A DNA stretch of 33,623 bases from Burkholderiales bacterium (GCA_020854105.1 JADZGB010000013.1:1-33623), one strand, 5' to 3'; shown: positions 1 to 9,400, counted from the first letter of the stretch. The notes: a model not told the origin generated them from the sequence alone. Translations and numbers: made by a program.

Positions 1-78
1 CACCTCGGTACCGTCCTCCAACTGAGGATCGTCTACCTTCACGGTGCCATGAACAACTTTACCGGTGGCTACTTTCAT
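1..78 (-). CDS. Partial small protein, antitoxin-like N-terminus, possible first integron cassette gene
   Basis: Only the first 26 codons are present; the gene continues beyond the left edge. The start ATG is at 76-78 on the minus strand, with a GGAG about 11 bases upstream. The visible protein begins MKVATGKVVHGTVKVDDPQL and continues EDGTEV. This basic start, then 'V.G.VKVDD..L.DGTEV', resembles the short beta-strand N-termini of small antitoxin-like proteins often found with RelE/ParE-type toxins, but 26 residues cannot prove a family. The gene diverges from the integron integrase at 231-1229, and its start lies about 50 bases from a candidate attI core, as expected for the first cassette gene of an integron. 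Function is inferred only from context and a short N-terminus. Confidence 0.5.
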   Translation of the reverse strand, partial: MKVATGKVVHGTVKVDDPQLEDGTEV

Positions 79-97
79 GCTCGGATGATACTCCGGT

Positions 98-116
98 GGC
101 CGGCGGCTCGCCGGCC
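98..116. repeat. Perfect 8-bp hairpin next to the candidate attI/cassette junction
   Basis: GGCCGGCG (98-105) and CGCCGGCC (109-116) are exact inverted repeats around a 3-base loop. The hairpin lies between the start of the minus-strand gene and the GCCGAAC element at 121-127. It could be a structure in the 5' leader of the first cassette gene, part of a folded recombination site, or a regulatory hairpin. The sequence shows the palindrome only. Confidence 0.55.
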
Positions 117-120
117 TTAC

Positions 121-127
121 GCCGAAC
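121..127 (-). other. Candidate attI core site (GTTCGGC on the minus strand)
   Basis: Integron recombination sites have the core GTTRRRY. On the minus strand this stretch reads GTTCGGC, which fits except for C at the fourth position. It sits between intI and the divergent small gene, and GTTTAGG and GTTTGCT lie just upstream of it (about 139-157), as in attI sites with several GTT-type boxes. The core consensus is known for the family; assigning this copy is inference. Confidence 0.3.
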
Positions 128-168
128 TAAAAGTGGCTATCCTAAACGAAGCAAACAATAACGTCATA

Positions 169-197
169 TTGACGCATAAGTCGACGCGGTCCACAAT
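169..197 (+). promoter_or_regulatory. Putative sigma70 promoter of the integron integrase
   Basis: A -35 box TTGACG (169-174, five of six consensus bases) is followed after 17 bases by a -10 box CACAAT (192-197, four of six). The predicted transcription start is near 203-206, about 25 bases before the intI ATG and inside the LexA box. Spacing and position fit a normal intI promoter. Confidence 0.55.
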
Positions 198-203
198 AAG
201 TAC

Positions 204-219
204 CTGTGTGTCCATACAG
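204..219. promoter_or_regulatory. LexA (SOS) box over the intI transcription start
   Basis: CTGTGTGTCCATACAG matches the CTGT-N8-ACAG consensus of the proteobacterial LexA operator exactly at all eight fixed positions. It begins 27 bases upstream of the intI ATG and covers the predicted transcription start. LexA repression of integrase genes is known for integrons (induction during DNA damage and conjugation). Repression of this gene is therefore a strong inference. Confidence 0.8.
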
Positions 220-230
220 CGGATGGATAT

Positions 231-1229
231 ATGCGTCCCAATGCGCCGGCAAGTACGTCATCTGCTGCGCCGCCGCAGCCTCGGCTGCTGGACCGGGTGC
301 GGGACAAGATTCGCCTGAAGCATTACAGCATACGTACTGAACAGGCGTATGTCGATTGGGTGAGGCGATTCATTCTCTTCCACCACAAGCGGCATCCCGC
401 CGACCTCGGTCCGGAGGCGGTGGAGGCGTTTCTGACCCATCTCGCCGTGGCCGGGCAGGTATCGGCGTCGACCCAGAACCAGGCCAGGAGTGCGCTGCTC
501 TTTCTCTATCGGCAGGTGCTCGAAATCGAGCTGCCCTGGCTCGACAACGTCGAATCGGCCAGGCAGTCCAGGCGGCTGCCGGTCGTGCTGACGCAGCAGG
601 AAGTAACGCGTCTGCTCGGTGCCATGTCCGGAGTCGACGGGCTGATCGCCCGGCTGCTTTATGGGTCCGGATTGCGCGTGATGGAAGGGGTACGGCTGCG
701 CGTCAAGGACATCGATTTCGAGCGCCTCGAGATCCTCGTGCGCGACGGCAAGGGAGCGAAGGACAGGGTGACGATGCTGCCCGCCAGCCTGTTCCAGCCA
801 TTGGCCGTCCAGCTGGAGGAGGCGCAGCGCCGGCACGAGACCGACTTGCGCGCGGGATTCGGTGCGGTCTACCTGCCGTTTGCGCTGGCGCGGAAGTATC
901 CGACTTCGGCACGGGAGTGGAAGTGGCAATACGTTTTCCCTGCAGATCGGATCTCGCGGGATCCCCGCTCCGGGGAATGGCGCCGACACCACCACGCCGA
1001 GCAGTCGGTGCAACGCGCCATGCGGCGGGCCGTGTTCGATGCCCAACTCACCAAGCCGGCCACTCCGCACACCCTGCGTCATTCCTTCGCCACGCACCTG
1101 CTGCAATCGGGATACGACATCCGGACGGTGCAGGAACTGCTCGGCCACGAGGACGTCTCCACCACCATGATCTACACGCACGTGCTCAATCGCGGCGGGC
1201 GAGGAGTACGCAGCCCGCTGGACGCATAG
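231..1229 (+). CDS. intI: Integron integrase IntI (tyrosine recombinase)
   Basis: This 332-residue tyrosine recombinase recombines attI and attC sites to insert and excise gene cassettes. The catalytic set is complete: R149 (in [12 protein letters not shown]), H280 and R283 ([11 protein letters not shown]), H306 (LLGHEDVS) and the nucleophile Y315 (TTMIYTH). The integron-specific insertion that ordinary XerC/XerD proteins lack is present around residues 217-256 ([23 protein letters not shown]), and the C-terminus [11 protein letters not shown] is typical of IntI. The N-terminal SAM-like DNA-binding domain covers roughly residues 18-105. The ATG at 231 follows a promoter and LexA box, with a weak Shine-Dalgarno GGATGG. 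It is transcribed away from the small gene at the left edge, so any cassette array would lie to the left. No frameshift or missing residue is seen, so it is probably active. Confidence 0.95.
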   Translation: MRPNAPASTSSAAPPQPRLLDRVRDKIRLKHYSIRTEQAYVDWVRRFILFHHKRHPADLGPEAVEAFLTHLAVAGQVSASTQNQARSALLFLYRQVLEIELPWLDNVESARQSRRLPVVLTQQEVTRLLGAMSGVDGLIARLLYGSGLRVMEGVRLRVKDIDFERLEILVRDGKGAKDRVTMLPASLFQPLAVQLEEAQRRHETDLRAGFGAVYLPFALARKYPTSAREWKWQYVFPADRISRDPRSGEWRRHHHAEQSVQRAMRRAVFDAQLTKPATPHTLRHSFATHLLQSGYDIRTVQELLGHEDVSTTMIYTHVLNRGGRGVRSPLDA

Positions 1230-1300
1230 CCCTGGTGGCGTGGCGGTAGAATGTCGTTCGGCCAGCGTCGATGCGCTGGAGTCCTGGCTCTTGTCGCGCA

Positions 1301-2506
1301 ATGCCCGGCGTTTCCATTGACTCCCCCTCGCGCGGGATCAAGCTCAGCACGCTTCCGCTCCTCGCTCTGTACGTGCACGTCCCCTGGTGCGTGCGCAAGT
1401 GCCCCTATTGCGACTTCAATTCGCACGAGCTGCGCGGCGGCGACGCTCGGACGCTGGCCGCCGATCTCGAAGCGCGCTACCTCGGCGCACTGACCGCCGA
1501 CCTGGACCGCGCGCTGCCGGACGTCTGGGGGCGGAGGATCGTCTCCGTCTTCTTCGGCGGCGGCACGCCGAGCCTGCTCTCGGCGCGCGCGCTGGACGGC
1601 ATTCTCTCCATGATCCGTGCGCGCCTGCCGCTGCTGGCCGACGCGGAGATTACGCTGGAGGCGAATCCGGGCACCTTCGAGGCGGAGAAGTTCGCGCAGT
1701 ACCGTGCACTCGGCGTGAATCGGCTGTCGATCGGCATCCAGAGCTTCGATCCCGCGCACCTGCAGGCGCTCGGGCGCATCCACGGCCGCGACGAGGCGCT
1801 GCACGCGGTGCAGATCGCGCACCGGCATTTCGACAACTTCAACCTCGACCTCATGTACGCGCTGCCGGGTCAGACCCTGGATCAGGCGCTCGCCGACATC
1901 GACCAGGCGATCGCGCTGGCGCCGACCCACCTCTCCGCCTACCATCTGACGATCGAGCCGAACACCTGGTTCCATCGCTTCCCGCCAAAGGTGCCGGACG
2001 ACGAAATCGCCGCCACCATGCAGGAGGCGATCGAGGCGCGCCTGGAATCGGCCGGCTACCTGCACTACGAGATTTCCGCTTTCGCCCGGCCGGGGCGCGA
2101 GTGCAGGCACAACCTCAACTATTGGCGTTTCGGCGACTATCTGGGCATCGGCGCCGGCGCACACGCCAAGATCAGCCTGCCTGCACGCATCTTCCGCGAG
2201 ACGCGCTGGAAGAATCCACGCGACTACATGGAGCGTGCGCTGGGAGAGGGCGCGGTGCAGGAAGCGCATGACGTGGCGCCAGCCGATCTGCCGTTCGAGT
2301 TCATGATGAATGCGCTGCGCCTCACCGGCGGCTTTCCGCTGCGCATGTTCGAGGAGCGCACCAGCCTGCCGCGCACGCTGCTGCTGCCCACGCTGGACAG
2401 GGCCGGCTCGCTGGGACTGGTCGAGCGCGATCACGAGAACGCGCGGCCAACGCTGAAGGGCCAGCGCTTCCTGAACGAGCTGCTGCAGATGTTCCTGACG
2501 GAGTGA
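1301..2506 (+). CDS. hemW: Radical SAM heme chaperone HemW (formerly called HemN-like)
   Basis: HemW binds heme and delivers it to target proteins; older annotations call it oxygen-independent coproporphyrinogen oxidase. The radical-SAM cluster motif CxxxCxxC is at C30, C34 and C37 (WCVRKCPYCDF), preceded by LYVHVPWC as in the family. The glycine-rich FFGGGTPSLL and the LSIGIQSF and NLDLMYALPGQT segments are also characteristic, and the C-terminal HemN domain is complete (about 400 residues, normal length). An in-frame ATG at 1271 would add ten unconserved residues; 1301 is preferred, although neither start has a clear ribosome-binding site. A TAGAAT -10-like element lies at about 1247-1252, between intI and this gene. 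The gene is likely housekeeping and marks the edge of the integron platform. Confidence 0.92.
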   Translation: MPGVSIDSPSRGIKLSTLPLLALYVHVPWCVRKCPYCDFNSHELRGGDARTLAADLEARYLGALTADLDRALPDVWGRRIVSVFFGGGTPSLLSARALDGILSMIRARLPLLADAEITLEANPGTFEAEKFAQYRALGVNRLSIGIQSFDPAHLQALGRIHGRDEALHAVQIAHRHFDNFNLDLMYALPGQTLDQALADIDQAIALAPTHLSAYHLTIEPNTWFHRFPPKVPDDEIAATMQEAIEARLESAGYLHYEISAFARPGRECRHNLNYWRFGDYLGIGAGAHAKISLPARIFRETRWKNPRDYMERALGEGAVQEAHDVAPADLPFEFMMNALRLTGGFPLRMFEERTSLPRTLLLPTLDRAGSLGLVERDHENARPTLKGQRFLNELLQMFLTE

Positions 2507-2551
2507 CGCACGGGTTGTGCATGCCCGCGCCCGCCGGCATGACGCAAAGCC

Positions 2552-2577
2552 CGTCGTCCCGGCGCACGCCGTGACCC
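2552..2577 (+). repeat. Degenerate copy of the dispersed CCGGCGAAAGCCGG repeat
   Basis: CGTCGTCCCGGCGCACGCC and the following bases align with the better copies at 12625-12684 but with several changes in the hairpin loop and right arm. It lies in the gap between hemW and the methyltransferase gene. Confidence 0.4.
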
Positions 2578-2640
2578 AACTCCAACAGACGGGCGCTTCT
2601 TCTCCGCCCGCTATACTGCCGCTCACTGGAGGAGATCAGC

Positions 2641-3675
2641 ATGGCTCGGAACGAAGTAACTGCCGACACCCAGGTCGCCCGCATCTTCGAGTGGCGGCGC
2701 GGCTTCAATACCATCTATCTCATGCACATCGGCGTGCAGCTGGGCCTGTTCGAGGCGCTGGCGGAATCTCCCGGAACCACGCCCGCCCAGCTCGCGCACA
2801 AGCTGGGCCTGCAGGAATCCTGCGTCGAGCGCTGGTGCACGACGGCCTATGGGATGGAACTGCTCGACGCCGAGGGTCGCGGCTTCAGGCTCGCTCCGTT
2901 CCTCGACGTCATCCTTGCGTCGCCCTCGCATCCGCGCTACCTGGGTGGGTACGTGCAACTCGGCGCGCAGTTCGCCGGCCCGGACTTCATGCACTGCCTC
3001 GAAGCGTTTCGCACCGGCAGGTACGTGCCCTTCCAGGGACGCGGCGACGCGTTCAATCTCGCCATCGCCAGTTCCACCTGGGGCCTGCAGGTCATCACGG
3101 CAAAGAAGATCCTGCCGGGGCTGGCGGGCCTGAACGAGCGTCTGTCTGGCGGGGGGACGATCCTCGAGGTGGGATGCGGCACCGGCAACCTGCTGGTGCA
3201 GATCGCGAAGTCGTTCCCCGCCGCGCACGTGGTCGGCATCGACATCGACGCAGCCAGCATCGCCATCGCGCACGGACGCATCGCCGGGGCGAATCTGGGC
3301 GATCGTGTGCAGGCGCGCCACGGCTCGCTCGCCGATCTGCCCGCCGCCGGCTTCGACGCCGCGGTGATGGTCGAGGTGCTGCACGAGATCGGCAAGGACA
3401 TTCGCCCTGCGGTCGTGAACGATGCCGCGCGCGCGCTCAAGCCGGGCGGCTGGATGGTGATCGTGGACGAGACCTATCCCTCGAATCTCGACGAGGCACG
3501 CAGGCCCGAATTCAGGTTTCCGCTGCACACCGGCTTCGAGGAACTGCTGTGGGGCAACGTGATCCCCACGCGTGAGGAACAGGAGAGCCTGCTGAGGACC
3601 GCAGGCCTGACCGGAAGGATCGATCGCTCGCTGATCGGCGAGGGTTTTACGGTGCTGGCGACGCAAAAACCGTAG
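2641..3675 (+). CDS. SAM-dependent class I methyltransferase with N-terminal winged-helix region
   Basis: The protein has 344 residues. The N-terminal ~100 residues (FNTIYLMHIGVQLGLFEAL, AQLAHKLGLQESCVERW) look like the dimerisation/winged-helix domain of O-methyltransferase-like enzymes. The Rossmann methyltransferase domain follows, with motif I ILEVGCGTGNLL at about 174-185, an acidic strand end GIDIDAAS for SAM ribose binding, and the post-motif LKPGGWMVIVDET. The ATG at 2641 has a strong Shine-Dalgarno (GGAGGAGAT) eight bases upstream. The substrate cannot be told: small-molecule, quinone-like and polyketide O- or C-methyltransferases all share this layout. It stands alone between hemW and the convergent trmB, so the neighbours give no pathway. 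Confidence 0.85.
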   Translation: MARNEVTADTQVARIFEWRRGFNTIYLMHIGVQLGLFEALAESPGTTPAQLAHKLGLQESCVERWCTTAYGMELLDAEGRGFRLAPFLDVILASPSHPRYLGGYVQLGAQFAGPDFMHCLEAFRTGRYVPFQGRGDAFNLAIASSTWGLQVITAKKILPGLAGLNERLSGGGTILEVGCGTGNLLVQIAKSFPAAHVVGIDIDAASIAIAHGRIAGANLGDRVQARHGSLADLPAAGFDAAVMVEVLHEIGKDIRPAVVNDAARALKPGGWMVIVDETYPSNLDEARRPEFRFPLHTGFEELLWGNVIPTREEQESLLRTAGLTGRIDRSLIGEGFTVLATQKP

Positions 3676-3738
3676 TCACCGGCATTAAGGTGCATTCCCT
3701 GGCCGTGCTGATCGGCGCGACAGGGCGGAAGCCGCCGG

Positions 3739-4437
3739 TTACACCCTGCGGAACACCAGATCCCAGACACCATGCCCGAGCCGCAGTCCGCGCTGCTCGA
3801 ACTTCGTCAACGGGCGATAGGCCGGGCGGGGCGCGTAGGCGTCCACCGTGTTGGCGAGCAGCGGCTCGCCGCGCAGAACGTCGAGCATCTGCTCGGCGTA
3901 CTCGTGCCAGTCGGTCGCGAGATGGATGTAGCCTCCGGCCTTCAGGCGCGAAGCGAGCAGCGCCACGAACGGCGGCTGGATCAGCCGCCTCTTGTGGTGC
4001 CGCTTCTTGGGCCAGGGGTCCGGGAAGAACACGTGGATCGCATCCAGGGAGCCCGATCGGAGCATGTGCCGGACGACCTCGACCGCATCGTGCTGCACGA
4101 TGCGCACGTTGCTCAATCCGAGGTCCGCGATCTGCTTGAGCAGGCTGCCCACGCCGGGCGAATGCACCTCGATCCCCAGGTAGTCCATGTCCGGGTGTGC
4201 GTGGGCGATCGACGCGGTCGTCTCACCCATGCCGAAGCCGATCTCGAGGGTCTTCGGCGCGCGGCGCCCGAATGCCGCGTCGAGATCGACCGGCTCGGCA
4301 CGGTAGCGCAGCGCGAACTGTGCGAGCAGCGTCTCGTACGCGCGTGTCTGCGCCACCGACATGCGGCCCTGGCGCAGCACGTAGCTGCGGATGTGGCGGG
4401 AAGGTTCCGTGAAGCGGGAAGCGTCGTCGTGAGACAT
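3739..4437 (-). CDS. trmB: tRNA (guanine-N7-)-methyltransferase TrmB
   Basis: TrmB makes m7G at position 46 in the variable loop of tRNAs, using SAM. The 232-residue protein has the family's SAM motif (LEIGFGMGE), the [13 protein letters not shown] segment, and the diagnostic [15 protein letters not shown] motif with the catalytic aspartate. The C-terminal [19 protein letters not shown] is also typical. Length is normal and no defect is seen. It is the last gene of the minus-strand group thiS-thiG-trmB, an arrangement common in betaproteobacteria; about 135 bases holding a repeat hairpin separate it from thiG, so it may have some independent expression. Confidence 0.95.
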   Translation of the reverse strand: MSHDDASRFTEPSRHIRSYVLRQGRMSVAQTRAYETLLAQFALRYRAEPVDLDAAFGRRAPKTLEIGFGMGETTASIAHAHPDMDYLGIEVHSPGVGSLLKQIADLGLSNVRIVQHDAVEVVRHMLRSGSLDAIHVFFPDPWPKKRHHKRRLIQPPFVALLASRLKAGGYIHLATDWHEYAEQMLDVLRGEPLLANTVDAYAPRPAYRPLTKFEQRGLRLGHGVWDLVFRRV

Positions 4438-4473
4438 GAGAGTCGGGTACTGGCCGGGCGCCGGCTCGCGAGA

Positions 4474-4503
4474 AACGTCGCACCGGCGAAAGCCGGTGCC
4501 CAG
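4474..4503 (+). repeat. Dispersed repeat copy: 8-bp stem with GAAA loop
   Basis: GCACCGGC (4480-4487), loop GAAA, GCCGGTGC (4492-4499) forms a perfect hairpin. The core CCGGCGAAAGCCGG is shared with copies elsewhere in the window, while the outer arms differ by compensating changes. It lies between thiG and trmB and could affect transcript processing or termination there. Confidence 0.65.
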
Positions 4504-4572
4504 CGAAACGAATTGGATCTTCTGCTCCCGGGCTTACCGCGCATCGGGAAGCACGAAGCTCGGCAAACGGCC

Positions 4573-5373
4573 CTACGCCGCCTTGCCCTTCATCGACGCG
4601 ATAATTCCGCTCGCCGGTGAGCTGGCCGCGGCCGAGTACAGCTTCTTCGGCATCCGCCCCGCGAGGAAAGCCTCCCGACCGGCCTCGACCGCCTTCCGCA
4701 TCGCACTCGCCATCAGGACCGGATCCTGGGCTGCCGCGATCGCGGTGTTCATCAGCACGCCGTCGCAGCCCAGCTCCATGGCAATGGCGGCGTCGCTCGC
4801 GGTGCCCACGCCGGCATCGACGATCACCGGCACCTTGGCGTTGTCGATGATGATCTGCAGGTTCCACGGGTTGAGGATGCCCATGCCCGAGCCGATCAGG
4901 CTCGCCAGCGGCATGATCGCGCAGCAACCGATCTCCTCGAGCTGCCGGGCGATGATGGGGTCGTCCGAGGTGTACACCATCACGTCGAAGTCCTCCTTCA
5001 CCAGGGTCTTCGCCGCAGCCATGGTCTCGATCACGTTCGGATAGAGGGTGTGCGGATCGCCGAGCACCTCGAGCTTCACCAGCGAGTGCCCATCGAGCAG
5101 CTCGCGCGCAAGCCGCAGCGTGCGCACTGCGTCCTCTGCGCTGTAGCAGCCGGCGGTATTGGGCAGCAGCGTGTACTTCGACGGCGGCACCGCATCGAGC
5201 AGGTTCGGCTCGTCGGCGTTCTGTCCGATGTTCGTGCGGCGGATGGCGACAGTGACGATCTGCGTCCCGCTCGCCTCGATGGCGCACCGCGTCTCGTCGA
5301 AGTCCCTGTACTTGCCGGTGCCCACCAGCAGGCGCGAGGTGTACGCCTTGCCGGCGATGATCAGAGGTTCCAT
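4573..5373 (-). CDS. thiG: Thiazole synthase ThiG
   Basis: ThiG condenses 1-deoxy-xylulose-5-phosphate, dehydroglycine and ThiS thiocarboxylate sulfur to form the thiazole phosphate moiety of thiamine. The 266-residue TIM-barrel protein carries the Schiff-base lysine K100 in LVKLEVLGD, the N-terminal [10 protein letters not shown], the TVAIRR strand, and the phosphate-binding [14 protein letters not shown] and GVLMNTAIA segments. All are conserved. It lies directly downstream of thiS on the same strand (about 50 bases between them), so the sulfur carrier and the synthase are probably co-transcribed. No ThiE, ThiD or ThiH gene is in the window. Confidence 0.96.
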   Translation of the reverse strand: MEPLIIAGKAYTSRLLVGTGKYRDFDETRCAIEASGTQIVTVAIRRTNIGQNADEPNLLDAVPPSKYTLLPNTAGCYSAEDAVRTLRLARELLDGHSLVKLEVLGDPHTLYPNVIETMAAAKTLVKEDFDVMVYTSDDPIIARQLEEIGCCAIMPLASLIGSGMGILNPWNLQIIIDNAKVPVIVDAGVGTASDAAIAMELGCDGVLMNTAIAAAQDPVLMASAMRKAVEAGREAFLAGRMPKKLYSAAASSPASGIIASMKGKAA

Positions 5374-5422
5374 GGTGCCACCTGTCGCGCGGCGCCGCGG
5401 CCGCGTCCCGGAAGAGTGAGAA

Positions 5423-5626
5423 TCAACCGCCCCCGACTGCCACCACGATCTCGAGCCGGTCGCCGTCCGCCAGGCGCGCCTCGTCGAACGCGCCGCGCGG
5501 CACGATCTGGCCGTTGCGCTCCAGCGCGATGCGTTTGCCGGAAAGTTCCAGGCGCTCGATGAGTTGCGAGACGGTGAGTGCTTCGTCGAATCGGCGCGTC
5601 TCGCCGTTGATGGTCAGAGCGATCAT
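5423..5626 (-). CDS. thiS: Sulfur carrier protein ThiS
   Basis: ThiS is a 67-residue ubiquitin-fold protein whose C-terminal glycine is adenylated and converted to a thiocarboxylate that gives sulfur to ThiG. The sequence has the beta-grasp pattern ([37 protein letters not shown]) and ends in the obligatory Gly-Gly. It is the first gene of the thiS-thiG-trmB group. A TAGAAT -10-like box lies at 5636-5641, very close to the ATG, so a short leader is possible. No TPP riboswitch was recognised upstream. Confidence 0.94.
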   Translation of the reverse strand: MIALTINGETRRFDEALTVSQLIERLELSGKRIALERNGQIVPRGAFDEARLADGDRLEIVVAVGGG

Positions 5627-5641
5627 GTTGCGGAAATTCTA

Positions 5642-5986
5642 GCACTCGCCGACGCCGGGCCGGCGGGAGCCTGCGGCTGGGCCGCAGTCCGGCTCTCACC
5701 GGATGACGCGGGGGACAGGCAGCCGCACCGTCTCCGCGTCGATCCCTGGAACCGGCACGGCGTCCCGTTCTCGACGACTTCCATGCGAGATCTGCCTCGA
5801 CATGCCTGGATCCATGCGGCGGGCCCGGTGCAGCCGTCTGCGCCAGGCGAACCTCTCTGGTGGGGTTCTATACACCTTCAGTAAGTCATCCGTACATAGG
5901 CGGATGCTAAGGTTCCGCAGTCGTTCACGCGCTTGAAGCAACCCGAACGGCGTTCCCTTGCCCCTCAAGAAAGGAGTTCGGCTATC
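5642..5986. other. Intergenic region between divergent thiS and the secreted-protein gene
   Basis: No gene is supported in these about 345 bases; open frames here lack start signals or recognisable sequence. It should hold the promoters of the two divergent genes. A short inverted repeat, CATCCG (887-892 of the 5 kb block) and CGGATG (901-906), lies at 5887-5906 upstream of the secreted-protein gene, and an AAGGAG ribosome-binding site occurs at 5971-5976. No riboswitch consensus was found. Confidence 0.5.
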
Positions 5987-6454
5987 ATGAAGCAACGATT
6001 CCTCGTGCTCGCCCTCGCAGCAGCGTCGCTCACCGCGGCCCTTCCAGTGCATGCCCGTGACTGTTCCGGCTACAACACACATGTGAACATCTCTCTGGAG
6101 TCCACCAAGCTCGCCGATGGTCACGTAATGATTGTTTCGCGCGCGAGCGACATCCTCGTCACCGACGATCCAAAGCACATATACAACCTGATGATGGGCG
6201 AGTGCAGCGGGACGCTGCTGACCACGCCAGATGGAAAGACAAGTGGATTGGGGCACTGCCTGCGAAAGGACAAGGACGGCGACACTGCGAGCATCGACTG
6301 GTCTCTGCCGGCGGGCAGCGACAAGGGCACGTGGAAATCCACGGGAGGCACCGGCAAGTACGCGGATCTCCAGAGCAGCGGCTGGTGGCAACCCGCCGCT
6401 AGTGATGGCGGGAAGCTGGGCGTCAATCGCTGGGGCGGCACCTGCAGCAAGTGA
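5987..6454 (+). CDS. Secreted protein of unknown function
   Basis: The protein has 155 residues. The ATG at 5987 follows a strong AAGGAG ten bases upstream; an upstream in-frame start would break the signal peptide. Residues 1-22 form a Sec signal peptide (basic MKQR, a hydrophobic core, then PVHARD), predicting a periplasmic or secreted protein of about 133 residues. The mature part has three cysteines besides the one near the N-terminus, many glycines, and a TWKSTGGTGKYADLQSSGWW stretch. The 'GGTGKY..L...G' pattern occurs in small secreted beta-barrel-like proteins, but I cannot name a family. It stands alone between thiS and the convergent histidine kinase. Confidence 0.75.
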   Translation: MKQRFLVLALAAASLTAALPVHARDCSGYNTHVNISLESTKLADGHVMIVSRASDILVTDDPKHIYNLMMGECSGTLLTTPDGKTSGLGHCLRKDKDGDTASIDWSLPAGSDKGTWKSTGGTGKYADLQSSGWWQPAASDGGKLGVNRWGGTCSK

Positions 6455-6475
6455 CCGTGTAGCGTAAACGCGCGT

Positions 6476-9400
6476 CTACGATGCCGCTGCCGCTGCAGCC
6501 GGCGTCAGCATCCGCACCACGAGTTCGCGCAGCGCCGCCGCGTCGACCGGCTTCGGCAGGACCGCCTGCACGCCGCAACGCTCCAGATCCATGCTCTGCA
6601 GATTGTCGCCATAGCCGGTGTACAGCACGACCGGCAGACCGGGCCGCAGCTCGAGCAGCGAGCAGGCGAGCTCGAGTCCGGTCATGCCGGGCATCGTCTG
6701 GTCGGTGATCACCAGATCGTAGCGGTCCGGTTCGTGCTCGATGGCTTCCCGCGCGGCGATGCCGTTCTCGTGCGCGTTCACCTCCAGGCCCCAGCCCGAG
6801 AGCAGTTCGCTCATGAACTGGCGCACCAGGGGCTCGTCATCGACCAGCAGCACTCGTCCGCTCAGCCGATCGCGGCTGTGGCGTGCGCCACTTGCGATGG
6901 TCGGCATGCTCGTCTCCGCGGCCGCCTGTGCCACCGGAGGCAGCAGGATTCGGAAGGTGGTCCCGCGATTGGCCGCCGTGTCCACCAAGATGTGGCCCCC
7001 GTGCTCGTGCACGATGCCATGCACGGTCGCCAGCCCCATGCCGCTGCCCTGGCCGACGGCCTTGGTGGTGAAGAAGGGATCGAACATGCGCTCCAGCACC
7101 TCGGGCGCCACGCCAGCGCCGGTGTCCTGCACGGACAGTTCGATCATGTGTCCGGCACGTACGCGCTTGCGGCACGAGGCGCAGTCATGCTCGATGTTCT
7201 CGACCAGCTGCAGGGACAGGCGGATGGTGCCGGCGCCCTGCATCGCGTCGCGCGCATTGATGCACAGGTTCATGAGAACCTGGTCCATCTGCACGCCGTC
7301 GATCAGCGCGGCGGGCGCATCCTCGTCGAGGATCGTTCGCAGTGTGACGGTAGAGGGCAGGGTGGATCGCAGCAGCTTCACCGATTCCTTCAGGAGGCCT
7401 GGCAGGGCGGTCGGCTTGCGCTCGCCGCGCTGGCCGCGGCTGAAGGTCAGCATCTGGCGGATCAGGTCGCGCGCGCGGCTCGCGGACAGCTGTGCCTGAT
7501 CGAGGTACTTGCCGAGCTTCGCGTCGCCCATGTCGACCTGGCGTTCGGTGGCCAGCACCAGATAGCCCATGATGCTGGTCAGGATGTTGTTGAAGTCGTG
7601 CGCGATGCCCCCCGTCAGATGGCCGATTGCCTCCATCTTCTGCGCCTGGCGCAGTTGCGCCTCGAGCTGCGCACGCTCGGCCTCGGCACGCTTGCGAGCG
7701 GTGATGTCACGCACGATCGCGAGCAGGTGCGGCTTGCCGTGATAGTGCATCTGCGCGCCGCGCACCTCGATGTCGACCAGTTCTCCGTCAGCCGTGCGCG
7801 CGTGACACTCCTGGTGGAACGGTCCGCCAGTCATGACGGTGAGCGCCAGCTGGTTGCACACCTCGGGGCTGTCGGGAGACAGCACGTCGCCGGGACGCGC
7901 GCCGGCCAGTTGCTCGCGCGAGTAGCGAAGCATTGACAGGAAAGCGGGATTGGCATCCACGATGATGCCGTCGGCATCCATCACGACCATCCCGTCCACC
8001 GATGCCGCGAAGATGGCACGATATTGCTCGTCGCTCGTACGCAGTTTTTCCGCCGCGCTGCCGCGCTCGAGCTCCGCCACCACGCGTGCGGCGAAGATCT
8101 TGAGTACCGATTCGATCAGGGCGACGTCGCGCAGCGGCTCCCGGTCCACCGTGCCGATCACCCCCAGCGGATTGCCGTCGCGGTCGAACAGAGGGAACGC
8201 AGCATAGCTCTCGGCCGGGAAGGGCCACGACAGGTCGCCCGGAAAGAGCTTCCGAACGCACTCCGCGTACGCGCGGAATTCGTTGCCGACCACTGTCTCG
8301 CATGGTGTGTTCTTCACCGCATAGGTCCAATTCTGGATTGGACGCCCGTCGCACCAGAACGCGAGCGCGCTCAGCGTCGTGCGCTCCTCGTCGGCGAACA
8401 CCGCCATGAAGGTAAGATCCAGGTCGAGAGTGACGCTCAGCTGGCGAGCCAGGTCTTCGTAGATCCTGTCGCCCTCCACCGCGGACACCGCCAGCGCGGC
8501 GTTGCGCAGCGCATCCTCGGCGCGCTTGCGCTCCGTGATCTCGCGCGAGAATCCGAGCACCCTGCGCGTACCGGCAATGACTACGGGCTTGAGACATACC
8601 TCATCCCAGTGCAGACTGCCGTCGCGGTTCCTGCGATGCCATTCGAAGCGTATCGGCGTGCCCGCCTTGGCCTGGTTGATGAGGCGGATTGCTTCCTCCT
8701 GGGTGTAGGGGTGGACATTGGAGCTGACGTCGCCGACGGTCAGGCGCATGAGTTCATCGACGCTGTAGCCATATACCGCGCACGCCTTGGGGTTCACGTC
8801 CACCAGCGCGCCCGTGTCCCAGTCGTGCACGAAGATCGCATCCTCGGCTGCCTCGAAGATCGCCTGGTAGCTCGCTTCCGACACGCGGCGCGCTTCCTCC
8901 GAGCGCTGGCGTTCTATCTCCGCAGAGGCGCGCGCGGAGAAGATCTTGAGCATCGACTCGATCAGACCGCGGTCGCCCAGCGGATGCCGCGACATGATCG
9001 CGATCAGGCCCAGTGGCCGCGACGACGAATCGCTCATGGGATAGGCGGCGTAGCCCTGGATGTCCAGGTGCACGAACGTGGGGTCGTCCCGGTACACGCG
9101 CTGGACGCCATCGCGGATGAATCGGAATTCCTGTCCAACCACGGTGCCGCATACCGTGCCGGGCAGCCCGTACTCCATTGCCGGCTCGAATGCGCCGTCG
9201 GCATAGATGGATAGCGTGCGCACGCGGTCGTTCTCGGGCGTGGAACAGCGTGCGATGAAGGCACATTCGACGCCCAGCGTGGTGGCGAGGTAGCGGGTGA
9301 GCTCCTGGAACAGGGCATCGCCTTCGGCGGTGGATACCGCCAGTGCTGCACTGCGCAGCGCGGCTTCCGAGCGCTTGCGGCCGGTGATGTCGGTGGCAAT

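Noticed and set aside
258-1301. A 347-codon minus-strand frame opposite the integron integrase
   Set aside because: Antisense shadow of intI, with no start signal or known domain.
5627-5986. TPP riboswitch upstream of thiS
   Set aside because: The thi-box landmarks (CUGAGA and the conserved 3' segment) were not found on the minus strand; only a vague GGTGAGAG is present.
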